From: Sepiola atlantica
Lineage: Eukaryota > Mollusca > Cephalopoda > Sepiida > Sepiolidae
Length of the DNA: 64,000 nucleotides
Direction: 5' to 3'
Assembly: GCA_963556195.1 (NCBI GenBank)
Contig: OY744519.1
Coordinates: 35,118,801 to 35,182,800, forward strand
Part shown: in pieces, positions 22,255 through 34,640 of the stretch
Layout: every line of letters begins with the position of its first letter
How positions within the stretch are numbered: the stretch's first letter is position 1
Made by a program: the position numbers and the translations under genes
Notes under the pieces: generated by a model
Told to the model about the DNA's origin: nothing
The model's input: the letters and a program-made list of their open reading frames with translations, nothing else
The model's database searches: none

Positions 22255-22440
22255 GGCCAGGTTCTATTTGCGGTGTACTGAACCCGATATCATACAATAT
22301 GTTCAACTATGATTCTCTTGATTACGGTTTCGAATCTCGGAGTTCATATGCTACTGGTGTCCAAGTCATACTGATCGGTCGTAATTACGACGAAACAGTT
22401 GTCCGTGGATTGCCAATATCTCATATATATGTATATGCTC
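22255..22440 (+). mobile_element. tRNA-headed SINE with hammerhead-like core
   Basis: B-box-like GGTTTCGAATC (22326-22336) is followed by CTGATCG (22371-22377), a perfect five-pair hairpin GTCGTAATTACGAC (22378-22391) and GAAAC (22392-22396), then 'agttgtccgtgga'. Compared with the 58776 copy the hairpin sequence differs but its pairing is kept. The core differs from consensus at the last two bases of CTGATGA, so it is probably not catalytic. Confidence 0.6.
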
Positions 22441-22574
22441 TCTTGTGGTAGATAAATCTTCTTTGTAAGCTTTCCACCTGAGTTATAATAGGCATAGAAT
22501 ATAAGTAAAAGAGAAATGATGCCGGACTGCGAACTCATTGTTACATTTCGAAATTTGGCGTTAATATGATGGGT

Positions 22575-22650
22575 GTATATAAACTACAGTGATGACCCGT
22601 AATGACGATGAAACAGCTGTCCGTGGATGACAAATATCTTATACTCTTTC
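22575..22650 (+). mobile_element. Partial copy of the hammerhead-like SINE
   Basis: GTGATGA (22589-22595), a CCGTAATGACG-like hairpin and GAAAC (22610-22614) precede 'agctgtccgtgga', the same 3' word as in the neighbouring copy. The head is lost. Confidence 0.5.
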
Positions 22651-23027
22651 TACAAATAGATCGAGAACTCTGGTAGGAGTTTCCCCCTAAGCTTATAGTA
22701 ACGTAAAAGGAAAACTGCTTAAAGGCATTATTATTTTTCCGATAACTAATTGGTTGACGGAGAGGAAAAAGTAATTATTTAGAAAAATATCTGGCTTGAA
22801 ATCTTATTTCTTCATATTCATATTAAGAGGGAGTATGAGTTATTTCTTCTACTACTCTCACCAACACTCTTTAAACACCGAGAATATTTTTCAGAGGGAG
22901 ACTTTTTTGTACTCCGCAGCAAATGTAAATACTAATAGTGTAGAAAATAATTGATTTATATATAAGAGAGGAATAAATAATTTCAAACGTAACTCGATTG
23001 AATAATTATAAAAAAGATAAAGTGACG

Positions 23028-23125
23028 ATGGTGAAGTTCATTGACTGCTCAATGTGCAATGTTTGATTCCTGTCGGGACCACCTTCACTAAGGATGATGG
23101 AAACCTTCACATGGCCCCTTGTATG
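23028..23125 (+). mobile_element. tRNA-headed SINE, family B
   Basis: Head 'gtgacgatggtgaagttcat', B-box-like GTTTGATTCC, then 'actaaggatgatggaaacct', matching the body of the 6768 copy. Confidence 0.55.
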
Positions 23126-23130
23126 AGTAG

Positions 23131-24715
23131 TTAATTATTAAAATTAATATAGAAAAACGAATATCAATAGAATGAATCAGGAAAATTAACTCTTACGTGT
23201 TGATTTACATAAATTACGGTTTTATTTATTAATATTTAAAAAAATAAAATGTGTAGCTAAATAGATTGTGTCGCACCACGTGACATTTGCATTACAACAA
23301 AGGCGACAAATGTAGTCGTGATATATGGAATGTTCGTTTACTTTCCACAAATCTCTTTATCGAAGATCCAGAAAAATCAATGTTTACTTTAAAAAAGAAG
23401 ATTTTCAACCTTTATTTTTAAATACTTAAATAATTCACAAATAGTACATTTTGCAATAAAAGGATAAATTTTGTCATCCGACGAGACCCCGTTTTATATA
23501 TTATATAGATTCGTTAGCAGAGAAATGCCCATCCACAATATCTTCGCTACCCAACTTTAGAAGAAAAGCCTCGCCCCAATATGTTATCTCTACTCCAAAA
23601 CAAACACAAGATGGGTTGCAGAAAATGAAACTTACTCAAAAAGATGAGATCCATTCATGTGTTTCAGTATTTGCATTACAATATCGTTTCTCTTATATTT
23701 CTGCCTCTGCATAAACTCATATAGATAGATATCAACTATTCCGCGATGCATTCCACAGAGGCATTTATTCTACATTTTGTACAACCTAACCTATGATTCA
23801 CAAAAGTAGTTCAAGGTCGCGTGGATGCACTCCGCAGGACTGCCAGTTTTATTTCTGTTGAATAATTCAGTTCACCATTAATGACGGGGTTAGTCTATAA
23901 CATATCCATTATATATCCTATGACGGGTGCGGATGGTGCTACCTTCTCAGAGCCAAGTATGCACCACTTGTCTAGATATTTTTCTCGGACCTGAAGCTGT
24001 AACACATATGGATCCATTTTTCATTAACAATTAGTTACTTCTGTTTAAACACATCTACCTAGCAGGATCCTACATTAAAAAACTTTTCCTCGCTAACTTT
24101 TCAACTGCACCAAAATCAAGGTCCTTGTGTAACACGATTAGCGAATGAGCGGTCCACATTGGTACATCGGCTCAAGCGTATACGATTGCAAAGTAATATA
24201 TCAGACCGGTGGTGCGACTGGGCATGGTCGTAACATATAAGCAATAGATGTTCTTAGAAAACCTTCAATTTCGTTTGTTCAAATGATGTGAGCATACTGT
24301 TTTGTTTGTTGTGGTAGTTGTTCGTATTCTTCTATTTCTTCTTTTATTTTCTTCATCTTTTTTTTTGCTTTTCTATCTTTTACTTCTCCTGCAAATGCGT
24401 CCTTTGTTCCAATAGTGGGATTGGCTTTGTACAAGGCTTTCGTTCACTTATAAAATGATTCCAACACAGGCATCGATGAGTTAAAAGCGTAAGGTTCAAA
24501 GGCCATAGTCACTTTTCTTGCGTTTGAGAAGAAACATCAAGCGATGCCACTCTTCGAGCACTTGAAGCCATTCATGTATGAAGGCATGCACCAGAATTAC
24601 AACACCATTAAACAGCGTCTACTAAAAGATACTTATCAAATGTTCTGATCATACTATCTAATATCAAACGTTTCCATAGCAACACAAATCTCTCTATATA
24701 TAAAGTGTAAAGTGG
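23131..24715. other. Long unassigned AT-rich stretch
   Basis: No frame over 60 codons, no SINE head and no terminal repeats noticed. Confidence 0.4.
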
Positions 24716-24721
24716 GGTATG

Positions 24722-24850
24722 TGTCTACGGCATAATCAGGTTGACAACCCGATTCCCGTTAGATCAGCGAAGGTAAGCGATGTTGAGCCTGGCCATTATA
24801 AGATGGGGGACCGTTTGGAGATACTAGGTGATGTATGTTATCTCCCTTAA
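24722..24850 (+). mobile_element. 5S rRNA-derived SINE
   Basis: The sequence follows 5S rRNA from its start ('gtctacggcataatcaggtt') through the internal promoter ('gatcagcgaaggtaagcgat', 'gttgagcctggcca') to 'gaccgtttggagatactagg' and 'tgatgtatg'. Substitutions are spread along the whole length and the 3' end diverges. It is a 5S-headed SINE or retropseudogene rather than a working 5S gene. Two more copies are at 32818 and 58166. Confidence 0.85.
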
Positions 24851-24976
24851 CCGGGGTGTATATGCTGACGGGTGGCCACATGTGAAAATGTTTCCCCACT
24901 AATTTCAACTTTCAGTGGAAGGCGGAATACCCGATGCTTGGCGAATACAACAAAAAGTGGTATTACCGGTTATTTG

Positions 24977-24978
<2 letters not shown>

Positions 24979-25034
<56 letters not shown>

Positions 25035-25035
25035 T
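24979..25035. repeat. (TA)n microsatellite
   Basis: TA dinucleotide with one TG interruption. Confidence 0.95.
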
Positions 25036-25399
25036 TATATTTATGTATAGTATTCACTCGTAAACAATTTAATCGATCATTATGAATTTTGGAACACAGC
25101 TGATATGAGTAATTAGTCCAAATGTAGGTTTAGTTTAGTTAAGTTTAGTTTTATGCCAAGGTGTAAAAAGGATGTGGAAGCTTTTGAAGAAAATGTCAGC
25201 TACCTCTAATTTATTTTGAGTTTAAACAACAGCTTTTATTACTCAAATTTCAGTTTCTTTGGGCCATTTTAATAAGTTTTTATTGGGTATAATATAGACA
25301 CAACCGCACATTTTAAAATTTAAATATATCAGATTTTCATTGAATTTGATGCATAGTGGTTAGACACCAATTAAGAAAGTTTCCCTGGATTTCAATTTC

Positions 25400-25630
25400 T
25401 TATTAAGATTCCTTAAATTTAAAACATTTTTTATAATTAAAATCATGGAATGAATTTTGATAAAACAATAGAATAAAAATTATAGACATGAGGTTTAGTA
25501 TCATCATATCTTGATTTTAATATTTTTATGGAGAAAAAAAATTATTACAAAGCTTTCTGTTCGAGGAATTGATTTTACCCTTCCTGTCCCCTCTCTTTCT
25601 CTCTCTCTCATTCTCTTTCTCTCTCTCTCT

Positions 25631-25715
<85 letters not shown>

Positions 25716-25870
25716 AAAGAAAATGATATTGTGTTCATTAATTTGGGACACTTGAAATCTGTAAAATGATGGATAACTTTTCTTATTCAGTGAAATTTCC
25801 ACAAAAAAATGATACATAATTTTGTTTATATTCACAAGATTTAATTTTTGTTTCTTAATTTTGGACGGTA

Positions 25871-25872
<2 letters not shown>
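25400..25872 (-). mobile_element. Deleted Tc1-like copy (transposase missing)
   Basis: Two blocks match the flanks of the transposase-bearing copy at 26260-27717. The first is 25430-25530, like 26265-26365 ('taaaatcatg-aat-aattt', 'tatagacA-gaggtttagtat'). The second is 25740-25872, like 27525-27717 ('gacacttgaaat-tgtaaaatgg', 'ttaattttggacggtact'). The transposase gene is absent and a (CT)n(TA)n tract sits between the blocks. It ends at (TA)n with 'ttggacggtactg', whose complement CAGTACCGTCCAA is a Tc1-like terminus. Confidence 0.6.
25583..25710. repeat. (CT)n(TA)n microsatellite
   Basis: CT run followed by about 42 bp of TA inside the deleted Tc1-like copy. Confidence 0.95.
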
Positions 25873-25947
<75 letters not shown>

Positions 25948-26060
25948 GTCGCCCAAAAAGTACCTTTGTTTTTATACAAGATTTGAAGGATAGCAATATA
26001 AAACGATCGTTAGTAGGCCAGAAATATTATAGTAACATAACGAATGGACTTTTCGCCAAC

Positions 26061-26114
<54 letters not shown>
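25873..26114. repeat. (TA)n tract split by a MITE
   Basis: TA dinucleotide at 25873-25943 and 26065-26114, on either side of the 121-bp mariner MITE. Confidence 0.95.
25944..26064. mobile_element. 121-bp mariner-type MITE inside (TA)n
   Basis: The left end is TTGGGTCGCCCAAAAAGTAC and the right end, reverse-complemented, is TTGGGTTGGCGAAAAGTCC. These are imperfect terminal inverted repeats of about 20 bp, of the form common in mariner elements. TA dinucleotides flank both ends, as expected for a TA target. No coding capacity; non-autonomous. Confidence 0.85.
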
Positions 26115-26117
<3 letters not shown>

Positions 26118-26259
26118 TGTCACAACTTTACAGAAGAATGCAACTTCTATTCTCCAAGATATAAATCCACTTTTATAAGCATGTTATTATAAAAGCAGTA
26201 CAGATTTTCTTTTACATATTTCTGAATTTCTATTTCTTCTTTGCATTTCATTACATTTC

Positions 26260-27713
26260 AGACATTTAAAAAATTAAAATCATGCAATTAATTTCAATAA
26301 AGATTAGAATAAGGATTATAGACACAAGGTTTAGTATTATTATCTCTAGATTTTAATATTTGTAAGAGGAAATAAATCACATTAAAAAGGCAAAATATAT
26401 TAAATATTTGGTACTTCCACCTTTGTTTTCAATAACTACTGCGTATCTACAACTGCGGGATTTCACTAAATCTTGACATTGGACCATAGTTATATTGGCC
26501 CATTAATCTTTCAGTTTTAGTTACAAGTCTTCGATGTTTTCCGGATTCTTTGCCATAACATTATGTCCTAGAGTCTTCCATAAGTTTTCTATAGGGTTCA
26601 TATCAGGACTCTGAGCAGGCCAGTCTATTACCTCTACTTCTTGATCAGCCAGATAATTCATGACCAGCTTTGCCTTATGGCAGGGAGCATTATCCTGCAT
26701 TAAAACAGGCTTTTCGATACCAGAATTGTGCAACACTGGCAAAACATACTGTTCTAACACATTCTTGTATACGGTGGCATTTACTCTAGTATTTAAGCGT
26801 ACTAGTGGTGATGTACCCTGCCATGATATCATGCCGAAAACCATCACGCTACCTCCACCTAATTTAACAGTTTTGTTTGATGCAGCTAGGATCCAAACTT
26901 TCGCCTTTTCTTCTTACAAATTGTTTTCCATCACTGCTAAATACATTAAATATCGATTAATCACTGAAAACTTTTTCCCAATTTTCTTCTGACTATATAA
27001 CATGCTATTTTGCGAACGCCAATCTAGCTGCTTTGTTTTTCTGTTACTTATTAGCGGCTTTTTTCGCGATCTTGCAAAAAGACCTATTTCGTGCAACCTT
27101 CTAGACACAGTTTGTCGTGAAACATACGTGACACCTTTCATTTGTTCAGAAATGTTGCCAGCTTTAAGGAAACGGTAGTTTAACACTAGACGTTGTATAA
27201 CTCTGCCATCTTTTGCCGTTGTCTTTCTTGGTCTACCAGGTTTCTTTGTGTTACTTAACTTTCCAGTTTCTTTATAGACTTTGAGAACTCGGCTTACAAC
27301 ATTTTTGAACGTTTCACACGTTTTCCGATTTCTTCTATTGTCAACTTTTCCTTTCTTAATTTGACGATTTTTGCTTTGTCGCTTAAATCAGTTTTATTTT
27401 TTTGACATAATTGATATTGCGTGACTTGCAGTACTGATACTAATTAAAGTTTAGAATATGTATTGTCATTCTTTTTATACAAAAACTACTTTTAAAATCT
27501 TTAAACAATTATTTTTCCTTAATGTTCCTTAATTTTTGACACTTGAAATATGTAAAATGGTTGATAACTTTAATAATATTATTTTGATTCATCTAAACAT
27601 CTCGATAAAAATCCAACTACATAATTTACATATGTAGTGAAATGTTCACAAATATTGAAATATAATTTATTTGAGATTAGGGGGATTTTATTTTCGTTCT
27701 TTAATTTTGGACG

Positions 27714-27717
<4 letters not shown>
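26260..27717 (-). mobile_element. Tc1-like DNA transposon
   Basis: The element spans from about 26260 to the (TA)n at 27718, with one end 'ttaattttggacggtact' (27700-27717). It carries the transposase pseudogene and shares both flanks with the deleted copy 850 bp away. The opposite terminal repeat was not found, so one end is probably lost. Confidence 0.7.
26521..27415 (-). pseudogene. Tc1-like transposase (DD34E), frameshifted
   Basis: The C-terminal frame (26521-26847) has the YKNVLEQYVLPVLHNSG block, then MQDNAPCHKA with the second catalytic Asp, then DWPAQSPDMNPIENLW with the catalytic Glu. Exactly 34 residues lie between the Asp and the Glu, the DD34E signature. The N-terminal frame (26914-27186) has a helix-turn-helix-like region, VSRQTVSRRLHEIGLFARSR. 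Upstream, to about 27415, LKVYKETGKLSN and a GRPRKTT AT-hook-like motif are readable. A frameshift near 26880-26914 and stops near the N-terminus inactivate it. Family role: cut-and-paste transposition at TA. Confidence 0.9.
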
Positions 27718-27786
<69 letters not shown>

Positions 27787-27815
27787 TATTTATCAGTTAT
27801 AGACATTTTTTCTTT

Positions 27816-27868
<53 letters not shown>
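27718..27868. repeat. (TA)n, spacer, (TA)n(GA)n
   Basis: TA at 27718-27784 and 27819-27847 followed by GA. The 34-bp spacer contains 'ttcttttaact', the reverse complement of 25711-25721. Confidence 0.9.
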
Positions 27869-30355
27869 CAATTCATTTTAAAATTGGAAAAGTCAGATTT
27901 TTAACCTTAGCGACACTAGTTTATTTTCAATTTTTGTTTGCATTGTATTTCATCTTTGGAGATGGGAAGATCTACTTACTTTTTAAAACGGAAGGTTATA
28001 ACCAGAATAATATTGTCTGATCTCTCAATAGAGAAATTGTTTAAAAAGAAATTGTATATAAAGAGATAATGGCAGAAGTAAAAATAGAAAATAAATATGA
28101 AGACAGAGGATGTAATAAACACGGTAAAAAGCTTTTATCGTAATTAAAAATAGTTTTTTCTTAACAATTTCATCTAGATTATCTTTTGTTGACATTATTA
28201 ATAGCCTTATCTAATTACCATTGGAGCATGTAAATACTGAATAATAGGCGAGCAGACCAACTAATATATAAATGTGTTAGTTGAAAATAACAGGAAACGA
28301 AAGTCCATTAGGGGTCAACTTGCTGAACACGAGGTTAGATTTACCGAGTCTGTGGGAATTGACAGAAACGGATGTGACATCACATAGCAGAAAGAGAAAG
28401 TGAGTGAAGTAACTTGGCAGTTCTTAATGGACACTACTCGTATAAACATAAAATATAATGATTAGATATGATTAAATAGTGATTATAAATTTATCTCTGT
28501 CTGTCTAACCCTACCCTACTGGTCAGTAATTTGGAACGAAGATCTAGGCGAATAAACCTCCTCTATCTTCCAACTAATTTTGCCTTGGCGTAATCTTTTT
28601 TTCGAGGTCTGAAAGAACCTATTTGCAGAGGGCGTTCCTTCCCACAGTGTAGAAAAATCGCAGCAAGTTTGTGTACAGGAGCAAGCAGCTAACACATGTA
28701 TGATTATTAACTTTCAATTATGTATGGTACAAGGTTAAAACGTAACATTAACGGCTATTTGTAATTGCGAAGGTTTCACTACCACGCCTTGTAGAGACAT
28801 GACTCATAGACGACTGATTTTGCCTTGTTTATTCTTGACAATTCAACCTTTTTTATAAACACATTCATTCTATTAGCCCCACTCCCACCGCGCAAATTAT
28901 TATCATGTTGCCTCTACAGATATACGGAATAACACGAAACACGTTAGGCTTCCAGAATTAATTATTTTTTTTATATTCATATTAATCAAATATCATTGAA
29001 ATAAAATATATAATAGCGTGATAAAGTGCAAAGATTATTTTATAAATCCGATTACAAATCAAATCCACCAGAATGCATTTCGATTTCTTTATAAACGAGT
29101 CAGTAATTACATTTTTTCTTAATTACTGAAAAACAATGAAATACTTCGTGCCAGTTTGAAATAATTGTTTTAACGTTCTTTGAAAATGTTCATTTACTTA
29201 AAAGACTGAAACCATTGGAAGCTATTTATACAATGTTTTTAGAAATAAAAATGGAAAAACCATTACTTTAACACGAAAAGTTGTTACAGTTTTATAACTA
29301 TTTAGTTCTTCTAATATTTAAACATAAATAACTACCGGATAATAACTCTCATAATCCTTTTTTTTTACAAAATTATGTGTTTAAATGTATTGGTTTAGTT
29401 TTTAAAAAGTGAAAGAAAAATGAAACTTAAGAGTATCCCGGGCAACGCCTGGTTAGTCAACTTGTTTATTTTAATAATTACAAAAATATAATCCTGTATG
29501 TAAAAAATAATAGCTACATTCCTACTTATTGACTATATTAAACTAATGTTGTTTACGTGGTTACTTGCTCGCTTGGAAATAACATTTCTATGAAAAAGAA
29601 TACACGTTTTATATCTGCAATACTACGACTATCTTAGCACATGGACTTATATGCCACATATCGGATCACAGTTCTATAAATCAGTGAAAAATAGACACAT
29701 AAAGTTCTCGCCGTTAGCAGCTCTCTGTGTTCAGATACGAAGATACATATCATCAGGTGGTGAATATTGTTGGCTGCTGTTTCGGCTCCTCTGGTAACAA
29801 CGGGCAACAATGGCGAATCTTTCACGTTCTATTTGGTGATGTATGCCTACTTAAAGCTTAGAAAGATTTTGATCTTGTTTTTCTAAAAAAATTGTTCGAT
29901 CATCTTCACTTTGAAGTTTTCCGCTTCAAAGTGAACACCTGGTCTTGTTTGCTTTGATAAACCTGCCATTGGGATAAAGAAGATTGTCTATAGAGTTGTT
30001 AACTAGATTACTGTAATTTGATTGCAAGACATTATCAACTTCCGTCCGATGAGCTGTTGTTCTGCGGTCCGCAATACCATTTTATACCTTGCCTTATAAC
30101 ATATTAAATAACAAAAGGCTTTGTAATATTTGACATTTTAAAAATTCCTATTAATATATACAATTTAGAAAAATGGTCCTTGTATTATATTACATAAAAA
30201 ATAAATCCGTGTAATATATAATATATTAAAAATAATTATACTAAATTAAACAACTTCTTACATACAACACTAACGCTCTTATAAGATCCTATTATATCAA
30301 ACGATTAAACATTTTAGTAATAATTTATATCCAATTAAAACAAATTAGTTATTGT
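27869..30355. other. Long AT-rich stretch without recognised features
   Basis: A 'tatcccgggcaacgcctggtt' word at 29433 resembles the ends of a common invertebrate dispersed repeat. The 63-codon frame at 29634-29825 has no recognised motif. Otherwise nothing seen. Confidence 0.35.
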
Positions 30356-30359
30356 CTAG

Positions 30360-30620
30360 CTTTATTCTGCATATTACTAATGAGGCGTAAATGGATACTC
30401 TGATAGGAGACATATTTATAAGGAAGCAACTTGAGTGGAGAGTTTATATTTACATTTCTGCATGTTGGTATGATCGGGGAAACAGAGAGCAGAAAGGGAA
30501 TTCCAAATGAAGTGGTACAAGGAAAGAAGCTGTCAGAGTAGAACATATTCCGTCATCTACAGAGCTCTACAGTGAAAGGGTGAAATTGTATTGCTAACCG
30601 AGTAGGTCATGCATATTTTC
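30360..30620 (-). pseudogene. LINE 3' fragment
   Basis: On the minus strand the words 'YHPYTVEL'-like, MFYSDSFFPCTTSFGIPF and CRNVNIN parallel the C-terminal tail of the 10.9 kb LINE (FYSKSFVPRAAGLWNSLP...MQKCKTNVN). It is heavily frameshifted and 5'-truncated. Confidence 0.6.
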
Positions 30621-30639
30621 GTTTATAGGGTAAACTCTT

Positions 30640-31985
30640 TTACTGTTTAAAGTTTTTAGGTCTTGTATCTATTGTATAGTTGAGGGGTAATCAAGTGCTA
30701 CTTGGCCCCCATGCTTCAGCTCGACACTTGTCTTATGTGATTTGCACTGAATTACCTCATGCACGTTACTTTAAAAAAATTTTTTTCCATTCAACGTGAA
30801 TAGATCGCTTTCATACTATACGTACATGTTCAAAATTAGTTCAGAATACACACAAAGTTTGTAGAATATTCGGGAAATAAAGGAAGAATGAAGAAAATTC
30901 TAGACATTTTAGAAAAATGTTAATTAACTTTACATTCTGATGTGCGTGAGTTTTTTTTAAGTTCTGGATTGAGTGACCAGAAGATAATAGAGGCACATCA
31001 TATATATCTTATTTATGTATTCGTGTTAGATGGTTGGTCGTTTTTTACGGTATGTCAACTGTCGTTTCGTAGCGATATTTGCCTGGGGCGTGTAAAAATA
31101 AAGACAAAATGCAAATATCCACGTAAGATTAGTTCAAGAGAAAAAAAAGAATTTTTTTTATTAGATGTGAAATTAGATGTTATGATTACGTGTCATGATA
31201 TAACGTCACAGACGGGAAGGTCGAAGTGAGATGTGGCGAATAAAAGAGACAGATGTTAGTCTTTAGCCGGCCAGCTGACTGGGTTCGGTCGCTTTTTCGA
31301 CGCTCTGTTTTTGTTTGTCTCTCCAGGAGCGGATGATGGAAAGCTTATGTAATGTGTTAGTTTTTCAGTTCTGTAAAAGAGGGAAGGAACAACAAAAATG
31401 AGCCTTGGGTTGCAATTTTGTTTTTATTTTATTCTTCTTACCTGTTACTGTATTAGAGAACCAAAAGAAGAGCGGGCATTTATCATGCTTTACGTGTATT
31501 CCGACTATGATAGCAACGATAGGAAAGAAGATAGCGATGCCGCTATCAACTAAGCAACTATTTATAATAGATTCACACCTTCTGCCAACGAGAAGAAGAC
31601 GACACATCTGATGGAATCGAAAAAGATAGATTCCCATATCGAACCTTACAAATAACTTATTAGTGTATCATGTTATACCGAAACGGTACATATGTCTTGT
31701 AGACTATTGGTTTGTAAATTAATGTTTTTTTGTAGGTAGATATTTTCTAAACAAATAATCTGTATAGTTTACCGCTTAACTCTGGTAAATACAGTCATCT
31801 TCCTATCAGCTCTCCACCTAACGACACCTGACTATCGGTTTTCCACCTCAACTACTTAATATCGTCGCTAGTGCGATGGACGTTTGTACGGCTCTGGGCA
31901 ATTCCTTTAAACCAACGTGCTATTGAAATCGAGATACTGAACAAAATCAGGCCGGTATTCTACTTGATCTGGATATTCTTTCTCA
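30640..31985. other. Unassigned; one promoter-like GC-richer patch
   Basis: Positions 31180-31350 are GC-richer and hold 'gcgaataaaagagacag' followed by CpG-containing sequence, reminiscent of an LTR or pol II core promoter. No terminal repeat or target duplication was found. Frames at 30942-31229 and 31365-31637 have no domain. Confidence 0.3.
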
Positions 31986-31989
31986 AAAT

Positions 31990-32730
31990 AACAGTAGATA
32001 TTTCCGATACGTATACATAACTCTGGTACAATCCATTCCTGAGTATGCTACCCAAACAACAAATCCTTATCTATAAAATATATGGTACACCTTGAGCGTG
32101 TTCAACGCTTAGCAACCAAGATAGTGACAGGACTCTTCACGCTTATCTACACAGAGAGGCCATAAAGACTAAATGTATTCTCACTTCAGCAGCGGACGAT
32201 GAGTGAAGACTTGATTCTGGCGTTCAATATCATCAACCGAAATAGAAGAGTAGAAAGTGACTAACTTGGGTTTACTTTCGACAACCTCTTAACTCTCGCT
32301 TCCCTTATTTTGTTCTTTCGTTTTCACATTGCATGAGCGATGTTTCTGACAAACAGGGCAGACTCGCTGTTTGCTGGATCGAAATCTACCCATCTAACAC
32401 TTATTGTTGGCTAGTTTTCGACTTTGAATTAGTATTTTTCTTAGCTATTTACATCAAGTGGCTTCATGCCTTGTCTGGGGTCATTTCCATTAAAAATATA
32501 TATAAATCTACATTCGAGGAGGTTTTCACATCAGCACTAAGTCGTTGTCTCCGTGGGCACCCGCAAAAATGTACCACTGTCGCTTTCGACTTAATAGAAA
32601 AAAAGGTAGCATTTTCCGTCCGTGCTTTTTGCTCAACAACCTACCAAAGGAGGTCGTGACGATGATTACTATATCCAGGTTTAAAGCGGCCTTGAACAAA
32701 CATTTATACTGTATGTGGATGTAAATAGCG
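31990..32730 (+). pseudogene. LINE ORF2 C-terminal fragment, plus strand
   Basis: Around 32010-32200 the translation gives LVQSIPEYAT, 'LERVQRLATKIVTGLF'-like and 'SLQQRTMSEDLILAFNIIN'-like words. After about 250 bp, 32540-32725 gives 'SRCLRGHPQK', then FRPCFLLNNLPKEVV and SRFKAALNKHLYCMWM before a stop. This is the tail of a LINE distinct from the 10.9 kb element. The middle part is degraded or interrupted. Confidence 0.6.
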
Positions 32731-32817
32731 TTCACCTGTCTTCTTACATGACTTTTTGCACTTTGCTATTTGTTTTCCCTAATGTATTTGATGATTTTAT
32801 TTGATTGATTGTCGTTA

Positions 32818-32950
32818 CCTGACACATACTACCAATCCAGAAAGTTGACACACTGGCTCTCGTTTGATTACTAATGTTAAGCGACGTTGAGTCTGGTCAG
32901 AACCAGATGAGTGACCATTTGGAAGCACTAGGCGCTGTATGTTGGAGGAC
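32818..32950 (+). mobile_element. 5S rRNA-derived SINE
   Basis: Matches 5S rRNA through 'gttaagcgacgttgagtctg', 'gatgagtgaccatttggaa' and 'gcactaggcgctgtatg'. The 5' 40 bp is diverged. More decayed than the copies at 24722 and 58166. Confidence 0.8.
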
Positions 32951-34280
32951 GTCGAACTTCCCTGCAAAAAACTGCACAAACTATCGTCGTCAACTACCTT
33001 GACCGGTATATGTATGCGAGTAGAGACAGCGTGCAAATTTCATATTACTTAGAATATACCTCCCCAGGGTGAATGCTATCCAGGTAGTGCTAACTAAGAT
33101 GTAAGTCCACGTGTCCCATGACTGTTAAGTGTAGGCCTCACTACTGGTGACAGTTTTTTTTCTCGTAGCTGCTATGGTTGATGGAGTAGCTTAAGTAGTT
33201 GATCAGATTGAGAAATAGAGTAGGCAAACAGAGAAAAAGTAAAAAGGGCTAAAAATGTGGATGGTGGGATTAAGACAAACACCTTGCGTTTCTGAAATAG
33301 GTTAGTGAACAAAGTCTGTATATAACTGTACACTTGATCTCCCACCAACTTATCTCCATCTGATACAAATGGTCCAAAAATGCAACTTTCTATGCAACAC
33401 GATAAAATATTAGTGCCGACATGATTCCCGTACTTTTAGGCAATTAGCTTCGAAAAGGAAAACTCTGATATAAAAATTGCCATTCGAGATTAAACACGTG
33501 TCTTACCTTGCGATTTTCTCTCTGCACAATTTAGCGATGATTATTTCTGAATTTGATAGTTGTGATCGATATTGTGTAGGCGCAATCACATTCAATCTTA
33601 AAAGACGGTTATTATCGACTCTATTGATCTGCAAATTGGCAACCGCCAGGATTGTATAGTGAAATTATGAGTATTTGGCCCTTGAATATGTGCGAGAAGA
33701 TCGTACATCAAAGCAATCGAAAACGTGCTGTTGCAGCGAAATTGTGCGAAACTAGAACCACAGAAGTTATAAGTTTACAAAACTTTTAATTTAAGATTGT
33801 AAATCCATCCTTTAATGATAGGGTCTTAAAAGTACTGAAATTAAGTAAACTAGTTATAATACTAGTGATTTGGTGTCATTTACACAAAACACATGGGTTC
33901 GATTATAGGTGACAGTTTGAAAGATCGTTTAAAATTTCGGGAATAAGTTCTTTTTAGAGGGGATAGGGACATGGATTTTTGTCACCATTTTTCAAGTGAT
34001 TTTTCTTTTTATGTGTTTTGGCTTTCCGTTATTTTTGACAAGACTTCTTGTTAAACTTTTTCCCTATTTCTTTCTTCTGTTTTTGGGATATGATTTTCTA
34101 TTACCATTAAATTAACTATTGCTCTGATTATCAGCAAAGTTAAACAAGATACTATATATTTTTCTTGATTTTGCCGTGAAACGCGCGTAAGAAAAAGTAT
34201 CAAAATTAGAAATAAATAAATAAAAATTGTTGTTTTGTGAGTCAACAAAGAAATACAGGTATGAAAATAAAGATATAAAC
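32951..34280. other. Unassigned AT-rich DNA
   Basis: No gene, SINE head or tandem repeat recognised. Confidence 0.4.
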
Positions 34281-34376
34281 AATTAATGAAAATTATCGTT
34301 TTGGATTGCTTTTCCTATTATCATCGGACTGAAACTATGAAGTATATATATAAGTATATATATTTTAAAATAAAAA

Positions 34377-34379
<3 letters not shown>

Positions 34380-34433
<54 letters not shown>
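34380..34433. repeat. (TA)n microsatellite
   Basis: TA dinucleotide abutting a Penelope-like fragment. Confidence 0.95.
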
Positions 34434-34436
<3 letters not shown>

Positions 34437-34439
34437 ATT

Positions 34440-34640
34440 TTATGAAGGCTTACCAAAGCATTCCTTTCAAGACACCAATGATCACCATTAAAGATATTTT
34501 TTCTTACAAATACTATTTATTCAAATTAAATGTTTTTTCCTACACGTGTTTCACTACTAAGCAGTTACTTGCTTGGCAGATCTTCAGGGAAATTAAATGT
34601 CTGGAATACTGGTTTCAACTGCCGACAAAACACAATGTGG
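34440..34640 (-). mobile_element. Penelope-like terminal fragment with hammerhead-like motif
   Basis: On the minus strand CTGAAGA (34581-34587), a spacer with AAGCAAG/CTGCTT-like pairing, and GAAAC (34548-34552) recur in the family order. It ends at (TA)n. Only one orientation is present here. Confidence 0.45.

Noticed and set aside
24722..24850. Functional 5S rRNA gene
   Set aside because: Many scattered substitutions, loss of 5S identity at the 3' end and continuation into non-5S sequence; the same for 32818 and 58166.
29755..29810. Hammerhead motif on the minus strand
   Set aside because: GAAAC precedes CTGATGA, the wrong order for the fold, with no enclosing helix.
31180..31380. Solo LTR
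   Set aside because: Promoter-like and GC-richer, but no TG...CA boundary pair or target-site duplication could be found.
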